DNA of 64,000 nucleotides from assembly GCA_937966555.1 (NCBI GenBank), contig CALCLY010000029.1:34839-98838 (forward strand), written 5' to 3'. Each line of letters starts with the position of its first letter. Within the stretch, counting starts at the first letter, position 1. This document shows positions 8,088 to 15,830 of this stretch, one piece after another. Below the pieces are notes generated by a model. It made no database searches and was not told where the DNA came from. It was given only the letters and a program-made list of their open reading frames with translations. The stretch comes from CALCLY01 sp900552775 (GTDB lineage: Bacteria; Bacillota; Clostridia; UMGS1883; UMGS1540). The translations under genes were made by a program, and so were the position numbers.

Positions 8088-9437
8088 ATGGGCAGATTAT
8101 TCGGAACAGACGGTGTGCGCGGCATAGCAAACCGCGAGCTCACACCGGAGCTGGCATTTAAAATAGGAAGAGCGGCGGCATTTGTGCTTATGAAAGAGAC
8201 AATGCACCGCACCAAAATTCTGATAGGGAAAGACACAAGAATTTCGGGAGATATGCTTGAAGCGGCTTTGTGCGCAGGGCTTACGTCGGAGGGCTCCGCG
8301 GTTTTGTCGCTCGGTGTAATACCAACCCCTGCCGTGGCATATTTAACAAGAAAGTATGATGCTGACGCAGGCATAGTAATATCCGCTTCGCACAACAGCG
8401 CGGAATATAACGGAATAAAAATATTCAGTTCAAACGGCTATAAGCTGAGCGATGAGACGGAAGAGAGAATAGAAGCAATTGTGCTTGACAACGCGGAGGA
8501 AATTCCGCTTCCCACGGGTGACGCCGTCGGCACGGTGCAAAAATGCGATACGGCTGTGGCAGACTATGTTGAGTTTGCCAAAAGCACAATAGACTGTGAC
8601 CTTTCGGGTATGAAAATTGCTGTTGACTGCGCAAACGGCGCAAGCTACAAAACGGCTGTTAAGGTTTTGAATGCACTCGGTGCTGAGCTTTATGTGATAC
8701 ACAATCATCCGAACGGCACAAATATAAATTTAAAATGCGGCTCAACATACATGAAAGATTTTTGCGAATATGTTAAAAATATTCATATTGATATCGGTCT
8801 TTCGTTTGACGGCGATGCCGACAGACTTCTTGTTTCCGATGAAAACGGAAACGTTGTCGATGGCGACAAAATTATGCTTATCTGCGCCGAATATATGAAA
8901 GAACGGGGAATTTTGCTTAAAAACACGCTTGTTACAACCGTTATGACAAATCTCGGTCTTGTGCTTGCCGCAAAGGAAAAGGGCATAAATATTGTTCAGA
9001 CGCAGGTGGGAGACCGCTACGTGCTGCAAAAAATGCTTGAGTGCGGATATATTCTCGGCGGCGAAGCGTCGGGACACATGATTTTCTTAAACCATAATAC
9101 CACCGGTGACGGACTTGTTTCGGCGCTCCAGCTGCTTTCGATAATGAAGAAAACGGGCAAAAAAGCTTCCGAGCTTGCCGGAGTATTCAAAACGCTGCCG
9201 CAGATTATCGTAAACGCAAAGGTGCAGAACACAAAAAAGCAGCTTTTTGCAGACGATAAGGTTATTGAGGAGGAAATCCGCGCGCTCGAAAAGGAATTTG
9301 ACGGCAGCGGCAGAGTTCTTGTGCGCCCTTCGGGGACGGAGCCTTGCGTGCGCGTTATGCTTGAAGGCGAGGATATCGATATTATAAAACAAAAAGCGTC
9401 TTGCCTGGCAAAACTTATTGAGGCAAGACTGGGATAA
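8088..9437 (+). CDS. glmM: Phosphoglucosamine mutase
   Basis: GlmM converts glucosamine-6-phosphate to glucosamine-1-phosphate, the next step after GlmS toward UDP-GlcNAc and peptidoglycan. The phosphoserine loop ISASHNSAEYNGIKIF lies near residue 100, the metal loop FDGDADRLL near 240, and the phosphate-binding loop RPSGTEPCVRVM near 405. The start MGRLFGTDGVRGIAN is the usual N-terminus and has AAGGAGA upstream of ATG 8088. At 449 residues it is full length. It lies 51 bases after glmS and ends at a strong terminator, so glmS and glmM probably form a two-gene unit under the ribozyme. Confidence 0.98.
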   Translation: MGRLFGTDGVRGIANRELTPELAFKIGRAAAFVLMKETMHRTKILIGKDTRISGDMLEAALCAGLTSEGSAVLSLGVIPTPAVAYLTRKYDADAGIVISASHNSAEYNGIKIFSSNGYKLSDETEERIEAIVLDNAEEIPLPTGDAVGTVQKCDTAVADYVEFAKSTIDCDLSGMKIAVDCANGASYKTAVKVLNALGAELYVIHNHPNGTNINLKCGSTYMKDFCEYVKNIHIDIGLSFDGDADRLLVSDENGNVVDGDKIMLICAEYMKERGILLKNTLVTTVMTNLGLVLAAKEKGINIVQTQVGDRYVLQKMLECGYILGGEASGHMIFLNHNTTGDGLVSALQLLSIMKKTGKKASELAGVFKTLPQIIVNAKVQNTKKQLFADDKVIEEEIRALEKEFDGSGRVLVRPSGTEPCVRVMLEGEDIDIIKQKASCLAKLIEARLG

Positions 9438-9442
9438 AACAG

Positions 9443-9482
9443 GATATTAAAAACTCCGCTTTTCCGCGGAGTTTTTAATATC
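9443..9482. terminator. Long intrinsic terminator after glmM, symmetric
   Basis: Arms 9443-9459 and 9466-9482 form a perfect 17-bp stem with a 6-base loop (TTTTCC). The GC-rich top (ACTCCGC/GCGGAGT) is followed by TTTTT, and the mirrored A-run makes it work in both directions, so it can also stop the converging XRE gene. Confidence 0.93.
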
Positions 9483-9527
9483 AGCCGCTTTAAATATTGT
9501 CCATGCGCGGCATGTAATCTAATTATT

Positions 9528-9770
9528 CTATCTTATTTCCTGTTCAAGGTTTTTAAAATCTTCTGTATCAAAAAAATACGGCAGTGTTACGCCAAGCCCG
9601 TCACAAAGCTTTTTTAAAGTTACTATTCCGGGATTCAGGCTTTTGCCGTACAAAATGTTTTTTACGCTTGACGGAGCTACACCCGATTCCGTTGCAAGCT
9701 TGTTGATTGTGATTTTCTTTTCTTCGCATAAATATAAAATTCGGTTTTTAACGGTTGTATAAGTGTCCAT
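9528..9770 (-). CDS. XRE-family helix-turn-helix regulator
   Basis: This 80-residue protein is almost entirely a Cro/CI-type DNA-binding domain. The HTH is ITINKLATESGVAPSSVKNI (about residues 21-40), followed by the usual helix TLKKLCDGLGVTLPYFF. There is no sensor or oligomerisation domain, so it resembles a small phage-type or toxin-antitoxin-type repressor. A clear GGAGGT precedes its ATG. It is divergent from the three-gene cassette at 9889-12346, and the shared intergenic region holds repeated AGGCTA elements. Control of both its own gene and the cassette is inferred from this layout. Confidence 0.9.
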   Translation of the reverse strand: MDTYTTVKNRILYLCEEKKITINKLATESGVAPSSVKNILYGKSLNPGIVTLKKLCDGLGVTLPYFFDTEDFKNLEQEIR

Positions 9771-9803
9771 TTTTGTACCTCCATTGAAAATATAGATTAA
9801 TTA

Positions 9804-9865
9804 TAGCCTAAAACGCTTGACTTAATAGGCTATATATGATACAATATAGGCTATAAAAAGCCTAT
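9804..9865. promoter_or_regulatory. Operator-like repeat array between the XRE gene and the cassette
   Basis: The 7-base element TAGGCTA or its complement occurs at 9804-9810 (TAGCCTA), 9826-9832 and 9847-9853, with a fourth partial copy AGCCTAT at 9859-9865. The second and third copies are spaced exactly 21 bases, two helical turns, and lie in the spacer and just after the -10 box of the rightward promoter. The third and fourth form an inverted repeat ATAGGCT/AGCCTAT. The first copy touches a TATAAT-like -10 box (9800-9805, minus strand) of the regulator gene. Binding by the XRE protein is inferred. Confidence 0.7.
9817..9845 (+). promoter_or_regulatory. Promoter of the accessory cassette
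   Basis: TTGACT (9817-9822) and TACAAT (9840-9845) are separated by 17 bases. The boxes are interleaved with the AGGCTA elements, so a bound repressor would block RNA polymerase. Confidence 0.8.
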
Positions 9866-9888
9866 TAATGAATTTAGGAGGAATTGTA

Positions 9889-10284
9889 ATGGATAATTAT
9901 TCAGATCAGGCACAGCTTGAATTTAGCAGAAGACTTGCTCAATTTGTAGAAGCATATGGGAGTATAACGGAAAGGCAGGAAGCTATATTGTTTGCACAAT
10001 CGGTAGAATTGCAGCTGTTAAAGGCACCTCAAACAGCGCGTTTTCCTTCTTTTGAAAATTATAATGTCAGCGAAAACGATGGGCATTATAAGATAAGTGG
10101 ATATGTTGATTCACAAAATAGCTATGGGGCATCTATAAGGACTCCTTTTACAATTAACGCTTTTAAGACAGGAGGTTCATGGTCTTGTTCGGATAAGTTT
10201 GTTTCCACATCAAGCGTTGTGGGGGGCAAATTGTTGGGCATACTATACTTTGTTGGATTTTGGGCGTTATTGGTACAATTATAA
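9889..10284 (+). CDS. Small protein with C-terminal membrane segment, unknown function
   Basis: I do not recognise a named family. I choose ATG 9889 (131 residues) because AGGAGG at 9876-9881 precedes it; the in-frame ATG at 9868 lies before that site. Residues 1-45 look helical and charged (SDQAQLEFSRRLAQFVEAYG, then ITERQEAILFAQSVELQLL). Residues 60-95 look like beta strands, with the phrase YKISGYVDSQNSYGASIRTP. A hydrophobic segment VVGGKLLGILYFVGFWALLV ends the protein, as in a tail-anchored membrane protein. It is the first gene of the XRE-controlled cassette and is followed after 100 AT-rich bases by the TPR gene. Confidence 0.75.
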   Translation: MDNYSDQAQLEFSRRLAQFVEAYGSITERQEAILFAQSVELQLLKAPQTARFPSFENYNVSENDGHYKISGYVDSQNSYGASIRTPFTINAFKTGGSWSCSDKFVSTSSVVGGKLLGILYFVGFWALLVQL

Positions 10285-10384
10285 CATACTTTTTGATTAA
10301 AAGCTTATATTGAAAGCTTATTAAGAAGTATTTGGTAATAATAATCTTCAATTGAATAATGTAACTAAAGAAAGAAGGAAAAAA

Positions 10385-11665
10385 ATGAAAAAGGAAATAA
10401 GACTTTTAATCATATGTGTCGTTATTCCGTTAGTACTTTTACTTGTAGTTTTGCCGCTGTATCATTTGTTTCGAGGAAATTCAGATTTTGTAAATATGAA
10501 TTATGATTCGGCAATAAATCAGTATGAACAAGCTAAATGGTACGGAAATACAAAAATTAAAATTACATATTACGAAAAAGCAAAAAATGAGTTGGCATTA
10601 GGGGATTATGAACTTGCCATTAATGACTTTAAAAATTCAGATAACTATGGTGATTCAAACGATTTATTGGAAAAAACAGCAATGGATTTAATAAATAATA
10701 AAAATTTTAATTTAGCTATATCGGCTTATGAAGCAATTTCGGGTGATATTAAAACACCATTGTATTACAATTATGCAATTGGTATGAATGCCTTTGAAAA
10801 GGAAAAAGATTATAAAAAGGCGATAGACAGTTTAAACCATTGTTCAAGTATAGAGGGCGTCAGCGATAAAATTAAAGAAGCCTATTATCAATTGGGGACG
10901 GCATATTTTAATAATAAAGATTATAAAAAGGCGATAGACAGTTTAAACCATTGTTCAAGTATAGAGGGCGTCAACGATAAAATTAAAGAAGCCCATTATC
11001 AATTGGGAACGGCATATTTTAATAACAAAGAGTATGATAAGGCGAAGACAGAATTCGGACTTTCAAAAGAATATGGAAATTCTGCATATATGATTAATGC
11101 ATGTGTTTTTATGACTGCATCCGATTTATGGAGAAGTGAATCATATGAAAGCGCAGTTAATGTTTATAATACGTTGCCTCTTGATTTTGTTTATGACGGA
11201 GTAAAGGTCAATGACAGGATACTGTGCTATAATAATTATAAGAAATTAAAAGAATTAGAAGGATTCTATACAACGATAAGTGGTGATTTTCACGTAAAGC
11301 AAATTCATACCAGTACCGGAATCTGGAATGGTTGGGATAGTGATGGTAATACCGGCAGTTTTAATATTAAAGTAACGCTTAACAGTGATGGAAGCATGAA
11401 TGTTTCAGGAACTGCGGAGGGATGGAGATACACAAATTATTATACATTGGCCTCGGGATTGGAAACATCTAAATTTAGTGTTACGTTTAATGAAAAAGTT
11501 TATACAGGCACGCTCAAACAAGGTGTTTTGTGCAGTTATAATAATCAGACATTGAAATATCTCGGAGACAAAAAATTTCAACTAACGTATAATGCGACCG
11601 ATAGGTCACACGATGTTTACTTTAATTACGTTTATACAAGTAATTTTGTTTTTCAAAAAAAATAA
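10385..11665 (+). CDS. TPR-repeat membrane protein, unknown function
   Basis: The start is ATG 10385 after AGAAGGA (426 residues); the upstream in-frame TTG at 10352 lacks a good site. One membrane segment (about residues 5-27) anchors the protein with most of it outside the cell. Residues 35-290 hold degenerate TPR-like units such as YELAINDFKNSDNYGDSNDL and YDKAKTEFGLSKEYGNSAYM. Two consecutive 37-residue units starting DYKKAIDSLNHCSSIEGV are nearly identical. The last 130 residues are rich in Thr, Ser, Asn and aromatic residues and look like a beta domain. Codon use is visibly AT-richer than in glmM or spmA, suggesting later acquisition. Function is unknown; TPRs suggest protein binding at the cell surface. 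Confidence 0.85.
   Translation: MKKEIRLLIICVVIPLVLLLVVLPLYHLFRGNSDFVNMNYDSAINQYEQAKWYGNTKIKITYYEKAKNELALGDYELAINDFKNSDNYGDSNDLLEKTAMDLINNKNFNLAISAYEAISGDIKTPLYYNYAIGMNAFEKEKDYKKAIDSLNHCSSIEGVSDKIKEAYYQLGTAYFNNKDYKKAIDSLNHCSSIEGVNDKIKEAHYQLGTAYFNNKEYDKAKTEFGLSKEYGNSAYMINACVFMTASDLWRSESYESAVNVYNTLPLDFVYDGVKVNDRILCYNNYKKLKELEGFYTTISGDFHVKQIHTSTGIWNGWDSDGNTGSFNIKVTLNSDGSMNVSGTAEGWRYTNYYTLASGLETSKFSVTFNEKVYTGTLKQGVLCSYNNQTLKYLGDKKFQLTYNATDRSHDVYFNYVYTSNFVFQKK
10808..11029 (+). repeat. Tandem 111-bp duplication inside the TPR gene
   Basis: Bases 10808-10918 and 10919-11029 are direct tandem copies differing at four visible positions, two of which change residues (S to N and Y to H). The unit is exactly 37 codons, so the frame is kept and one extra repeat is added to the protein. 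Confidence 0.93.
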
Positions 11666-11689
11666 CATTGTAAGAAAGAGGATTTGAAG

Positions 11690-12346
11690 ATGAAAAAGAA
11701 ATTAGTACTTTTATGTTTGATATTATGTATAGTTCTTTCGCTCGGTGGCTGTAAAATTATTGATTACAGCAAAGGTGTAAAAGCTTATAAAAACGGACAG
11801 TATAAAGAAGCTAATCAAATATTAAGCGCTCTTCCGGGGTATAGGGACAGCGACAATATTTTAAAAGAGAGTAAATGGAAAGGTATGTGCGAATATCTAT
11901 CCGATAAAAAAGAGGCAGATGGGGATAAATCATGGAAATTCGAAATGGTTTCGGAAGACAACAAAATTATTTATGAAGCATCAATGGATTTCAAGCAAAG
12001 TATGGGAAGATTAAAATACAAATTTAAAATAATTTTTTCTCAAAATTCGGAAAAAGCAGATATATTTGGGGAAATGTATTTTGGACTGGGCTCGGCATGG
12101 ACTGATAATAAGGCAGAAGGAACTTGGGATATAAAGAATTACACGAGCGGGCATGAAGTTAAATTTTCTAAAACCGAGGCGGAAGGTAAACAGGTTAATG
12201 GCAGTGATGTTACCGATTCATCTTTAACGGAGATCAATCCGGAGCAAGTGAAACAGTTTATTTTTGGCGGTATTCAAAAGATTATGAAAGAATATGATGA
12301 AAATTTTACTCTTAAGGATATTGGTTTTGAATCTGTTGAAGAGTAA
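11690..12346 (+). CDS. Lipoprotein with a TPR-like motif, unknown function
   Basis: The start is ATG 11690, 7 bases after AAAGAGGA, giving 218 residues. A type II signal peptide MKKKLVLLCLILCIVLSLGGC ends in the lipobox SLGGC, so the mature protein would be lipid-linked through Cys21. Directly after it comes a single TPR-like unit (VKAYKNGQYKEANQILSALP, then YRDSDNIL) resembling the units in the preceding gene. The rest is charged and probably a beta-rich domain, with no catalytic motif that I recognise. It follows the TPR gene by 24 bases and ends at a terminator, so the three genes form one unit. A shared envelope complex is an inference from order and common motif. Confidence 0.85.
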   Translation: MKKKLVLLCLILCIVLSLGGCKIIDYSKGVKAYKNGQYKEANQILSALPGYRDSDNILKESKWKGMCEYLSDKKEADGDKSWKFEMVSEDNKIIYEASMDFKQSMGRLKYKFKIIFSQNSEKADIFGEMYFGLGSAWTDNKAEGTWDIKNYTSGHEVKFSKTEAEGKQVNGSDVTDSSLTEINPEQVKQFIFGGIQKIMKEYDENFTLKDIGFESVEE

Positions 12347-12384
12347 ATACGATCAGGCATTTAAGAGAGTGCGAATTATTAAAT

Positions 12385-12414
12385 GGGGAGGAATCTTATG
12401 ATTCCCCCCTTTTT
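12385..12414. terminator. Intrinsic terminator between lipoprotein gene and spmA
   Basis: Arms GGGGAGGAATC (12385-12395) and GATTCCCCCC (12400-12409) with a TTAT loop are followed by TTTTT. The stop codon of the converging spmA gene lies inside the loop. Confidence 0.85.
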
Positions 12415-12977
12415 CTAATCAGCTTTGCCGCCGCAACTCCCGCCGTCAGCGCTATGACGGAGGTTATCCATACGGGGGTTATAATGGCGGTGGGTTCGGC
12501 GGAGCCTGCCGCGGTGCGAAGGGCGATAACGGTTGAAGGGATAAGCTGTACGGAGGCGGTATTTAAAAGTGCGAACATGCACATATCGTCCGAGGCGCGT
12601 GATTTGTCGGGGTTCAGCTTTTGCAGCTCTTCCATGGCGCGCAGACCCAACGGAGTGGCGGCATTGCTCATGCCGAAAATGTTTGCCGTGATATTTGACG
12701 TTATGGCATGCATGGCGGAGCTTTTGGGGTCAAGCTTCGGGAAAAGTATGCGCGTTACGGGACGAAGAAGCAGCGTTACAAACGAAAGTGCGCCGCTTTT
12801 TTCGGCTATTTCCATAAGCCCCGAAAAAAAGCACATTGTGCCGCAAAGCTCTATGCAAAGCTTGATTCCTTCTGCCGCGCCGCTCAGTGCCGCAGCAGAA
12901 ACCGCTTCAGTTTTTCCGGTAAAAAAAGACGTTACTATAGCCGCAAGCATCAGAAACGGCCAGACATAGTTCATCAT
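12396..12977 (-). CDS. spmA: Spore maturation protein A
   Basis: This 193-residue membrane protein matches SpmA: an N-terminal hydrophobic segment (MMNYVWPFLMLAAIVTSFFT), the nucleoside-recognition (gate) region with GAAEGIKLCIELCGTMCFFS and ITSNITANIFGMSNAATPLG, and a C-terminal segment. SpmA works with SpmB in dehydrating the spore core and is made in the mother cell. In most Bacillota spmB follows immediately, often overlapping; here the gene stops at a terminator and the next DNA is the accessory cassette. AAGGAAGTG precedes the first of two adjacent ATG codons. The gene supports a sporulating host. Confidence 0.93.
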   Translation of the reverse strand: MMNYVWPFLMLAAIVTSFFTGKTEAVSAAALSGAAEGIKLCIELCGTMCFFSGLMEIAEKSGALSFVTLLLRPVTRILFPKLDPKSSAMHAITSNITANIFGMSNAATPLGLRAMEELQKLNPDKSRASDDMCMFALLNTASVQLIPSTVIALRTAAGSAEPTAIITPVWITSVIALTAGVAAAKLIRKRGES

Positions 12978-13031
12978 ATACGGTCACTTCCTTAATTATA
13001 TATAAAAATTGTAATATATTAAATATTTCTC

Positions 13032-13060
13032 TTGAAAAAAATATTCATATGTTATATAAT
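13032..13060 (+). promoter_or_regulatory. Promoter of the L,D-transpeptidase gene
   Basis: TTGAAA (13032-13037) and TATAAT (13055-13060) are 17 bases apart, ahead of the Shine-Dalgarno at about 13083. Confidence 0.75.
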
Positions 13061-13101
13061 ACTTTTTATATGATACTTATTATGAAAGGATTTTTAAAAA
13101 A

Positions 13102-14082
13102 ATGAAAAAGATTACAGCATGTTTTCTGGCAATTACTTTGATTTTTGCGGCGATGTGCACGGCTGCAAGCGCGGCAATAATTAAAAAGGACGGGCTTTCG
13201 GTTACGATTCACAACGCTTCGCCATGGTACATAACGGACGGAGAGTGGAAACAGGGGAAATACCCCGCGGAATATAAAGACGGAGTTATGTACATGTCGC
13301 TTGACGATTTCGGCGTGGTTTTCCGCTGCTATGTAAACCATGACACGCGCGACAACTCTGTATATGTCAATTTCGGAGACAGATCAATATGGCAGGGCAT
13401 AGGATACAGAAACCTTTTTGTGGGCGGCGTTGCATATGACAATCCGGCGCCTTACATTGCCGCAAACGGAGCGGTTATGGTTCCGGCAGAGCCGTACGCA
13501 TCGGTTATAGGCTACACGGGCGGATATTACGAGGTTAAACCCGACTATGCACCGGGACAGATAACGCTTTACATGCCCGAAGTAAATTACACAGTTACAA
13601 GCCTTGAGGTAAACCAGGCTGCACAGCTTATTACGGTATACGGCAAAAGCCCATGGGGCACCGTTGAGCCGGTGAGATATATGCTTTGCAGTACGGGCGT
13701 CAACGGCAGCACGCCGTGCGGCAGTTTTAAAGTTACGCCTATAGGCGGAAAGTGGTATTACTTCTCACGCTATAACTGCTATGTTTTATACGCTTCAAGC
13801 ATTGCCGGCGATGTTTGCTTTCACTCGATTCCTTTAAACGGAAATTATTACGCAAGCTTAAGCCGCACTGGCTATAAGGTTATCGGTCAGCCTGCGTCAC
13901 ACGGATGCATAAGACTTTTTGCGGAGGATTCAAAGTTTATTCACCAAAACTGCGCAGGACTTCCCGTAAATGTTATATGGGGATACACAAACGAGAAAAC
14001 AACGGCGATAAGAAACTCGCTTATAGCAAGCAAGCCTTCATATGAAGCGTATGTTGAAAAACTTAAATCCGAAAATTATTAA
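13102..14082 (+). CDS. Secreted L,D-transpeptidase (YkuD) with stalk-like N-terminal domain
   Basis: The protein has a signal peptide (residues 1-25, MKKITACFLAITLIFAAMCT then ASA). Residues 40-150 resemble a copper-amine-oxidase-like stalk domain (VMYMSLDDFGVVFRCYVNHD, later APYIAANGAVMVPAEPYASV). The C-terminal half is a YkuD catalytic domain: its ITVYGKSPWGTVEPVRYMLC strand, a conserved VCFHSIPL, and the nucleophile motif SHGCIRLFAED near residue 266. Such enzymes form 3-3 cross-links in peptidoglycan or attach proteins to it, outside the membrane. The 326-residue length is normal for a two-domain form. GAAAGGA lies 12 bases before ATG 13102. recJ follows 20 bases later. Confidence 0.92.
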   Translation: MKKITACFLAITLIFAAMCTAASAAIIKKDGLSVTIHNASPWYITDGEWKQGKYPAEYKDGVMYMSLDDFGVVFRCYVNHDTRDNSVYVNFGDRSIWQGIGYRNLFVGGVAYDNPAPYIAANGAVMVPAEPYASVIGYTGGYYEVKPDYAPGQITLYMPEVNYTVTSLEVNQAAQLITVYGKSPWGTVEPVRYMLCSTGVNGSTPCGSFKVTPIGGKWYYFSRYNCYVLYASSIAGDVCFHSIPLNGNYYASLSRTGYKVIGQPASHGCIRLFAEDSKFIHQNCAGLPVNVIWGYTNEKTTAIRNSLIASKPSYEAYVEKLKSENY

Positions 14083-14102
14083 CAGAGGGTATAACTTATT
14101 TT

Positions 14103-15830
14103 ATGGATAAAAAATGGAACTATCTTTGCGACGGACTTTCGGGCGAAGATGTAAGAAAGCTTGCGGCAAAACACAAAATTTCTCAGGTTCTTGCCGCAGT
14201 GCTGCTCAACCGCGGCATAGACCTCCGTGAAAGCGGCAGCTTTTTAAACGGAAGTGCAGAGCTTTTGCATGATCCTTTTTTGATGAAGGACATGGAAAAA
14301 GGTGTTGAAACGCTTGAAAAAGCTCTTGAAAACGGAGATAAAATAACGGTTTACGGCGACTATGACGTGGATGGAATTTCGGCATCATCAATGTTTTTTC
14401 GTTATCTTAAAAGCCGCGGGGGAAATGCGGATATATATATTCCCGACAGGGAGACGGAAGGGTATGGTGTAAATGCCGAAGCCGTCCGGAAAATTGCCGG
14501 AAGCGGAACGCGGCTTATAGTCACGGTGGACACGGGCATAACCGCAATACCGGAAACGGTTCTTGCAAAAGAACTCGGCTTGGACATTATAATATGCGAC
14601 CATCATGCCTGCGGCGCCGAGGTGCCGCAGGCGAACGCCGTTATAAACCCGAAACAGTGCGACTGCCGCTATCCTTACAGCGAACTTTCGGGAACCGGAG
14701 TTGCTTTTAAACTTATATGTGCTTTAAGCGGCGGGGCGGAAAAGCCTCTGCGCGATTATGCGGAATATGTGGCTCTTGCAACAATTGCTGACGTTGTTCC
14801 GCTGAAAAACGAGAACCGCGAGCTTGCAAGAATAGGACTCCAAAAAATGCAGACGGCGAAAATTCCGTGGCTTGATGCACTTTTTAATGTGTCGGCAATA
14901 AAAAAAGAAAGCGTTTCCGCAGGTCACATCGGGTTTATGATAGCGCCGCGCATTAACGCGGCAGGCAGAATAGGCGATGTGCGCACTGCGCTTAATCTTT
15001 TGTGCTGTGACGATGAGGCAGAGGCATATAAAATGGCCCGGGTGCTTGACACACAAAACTCACACCGCAAGGAAATCGGGCAGAATATTTTTAACGAAGC
15101 TGTGGAAATGATAGAAGAAGGCGAAAAAAGCGAAAAACGCATTATCGTTTTGGCGCATGAAGACTGGCACCCCGGGATTATAGGCATAACGGCTTCGAGA
15201 ATAGCGGACTTGTACCACAGAAGCGTTATTTTACTTTCCGTTTCGGAGGACGGCACCGCAAAAGGATCGGGGCGTGCGATACGCGGAATTAATCTTTATG
15301 ACGCGCTTTGCTCCTGCCGCGATATCCTTACAAAATTCGGCGGACATGATCTGGCGGCGGGTCTTACGCTGCCAAAAGACAATATTGATGAATTTGAAAA
15401 ACGAATAAATGCTTTTGCGGACGGGAATATGGACGATGAAGATCTTATTCCGACGGTGAATATAGATTGCCGCCTTTCGTGCGAAGGCAATATGCTGAGA
15501 CTGTGCAGAGAACTTACAAAACTCGAGCCTATAGGCACAGGCAATGCAAAACCCGTATTTGCGGTGCTTTCGGCAAAAGTATCGGCAATAAAAAAAAGTC
15601 GTGACGGAAAGCATTTGATATTAAAAATTATTAAAAACGGAAAAGAGTTTTCGGCAATAGGTTTTGCAATGGGTGACTTTGCCGATACGGCTAAAAAAGG
15701 AGATACAGTGTCTTTTGCGGCTTATCTCGAAGAAAATGAATTTATGGGAAATATTTCCCCGCAATTTCAGCTTGTAGACATAATTGGAGAAAACGATGAT
15801 TACCATAGAAAAGCTTATAGACAAAATTAA
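14103..15830 (+). CDS. recJ: Single-stranded-DNA-specific exonuclease RecJ
   Basis: RecJ degrades single-stranded DNA 5' to 3' in recombination and repair. DHH-family motifs are visible: VYGDYDVDGISASS near residue 84, VTVDTGIT near 142, and CDHHACGAEVPQ near 165 with its neighbour AVINPKQCDCRYP. The DHHA1 part shows GSGRAIRGINLYDALCSCRD then FGGHDLAAGL near 390-420. A C-terminal OB-like region completes the protein. At 575 residues it is the short form typical of Clostridia. The end of the gene overlaps the rel start by 35 bases. Confidence 0.95.
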   Translation: MDKKWNYLCDGLSGEDVRKLAAKHKISQVLAAVLLNRGIDLRESGSFLNGSAELLHDPFLMKDMEKGVETLEKALENGDKITVYGDYDVDGISASSMFFRYLKSRGGNADIYIPDRETEGYGVNAEAVRKIAGSGTRLIVTVDTGITAIPETVLAKELGLDIIICDHHACGAEVPQANAVINPKQCDCRYPYSELSGTGVAFKLICALSGGAEKPLRDYAEYVALATIADVVPLKNENRELARIGLQKMQTAKIPWLDALFNVSAIKKESVSAGHIGFMIAPRINAAGRIGDVRTALNLLCCDDEAEAYKMARVLDTQNSHRKEIGQNIFNEAVEMIEEGEKSEKRIIVLAHEDWHPGIIGITASRIADLYHRSVILLSVSEDGTAKGSGRAIRGINLYDALCSCRDILTKFGGHDLAAGLTLPKDNIDEFEKRINAFADGNMDDEDLIPTVNIDCRLSCEGNMLRLCRELTKLEPIGTGNAKPVFAVLSAKVSAIKKSRDGKHLILKIIKNGKEFSAIGFAMGDFADTAKKGDTVSFAAYLEENEFMGNISPQFQLVDIIGENDDYHRKAYRQN

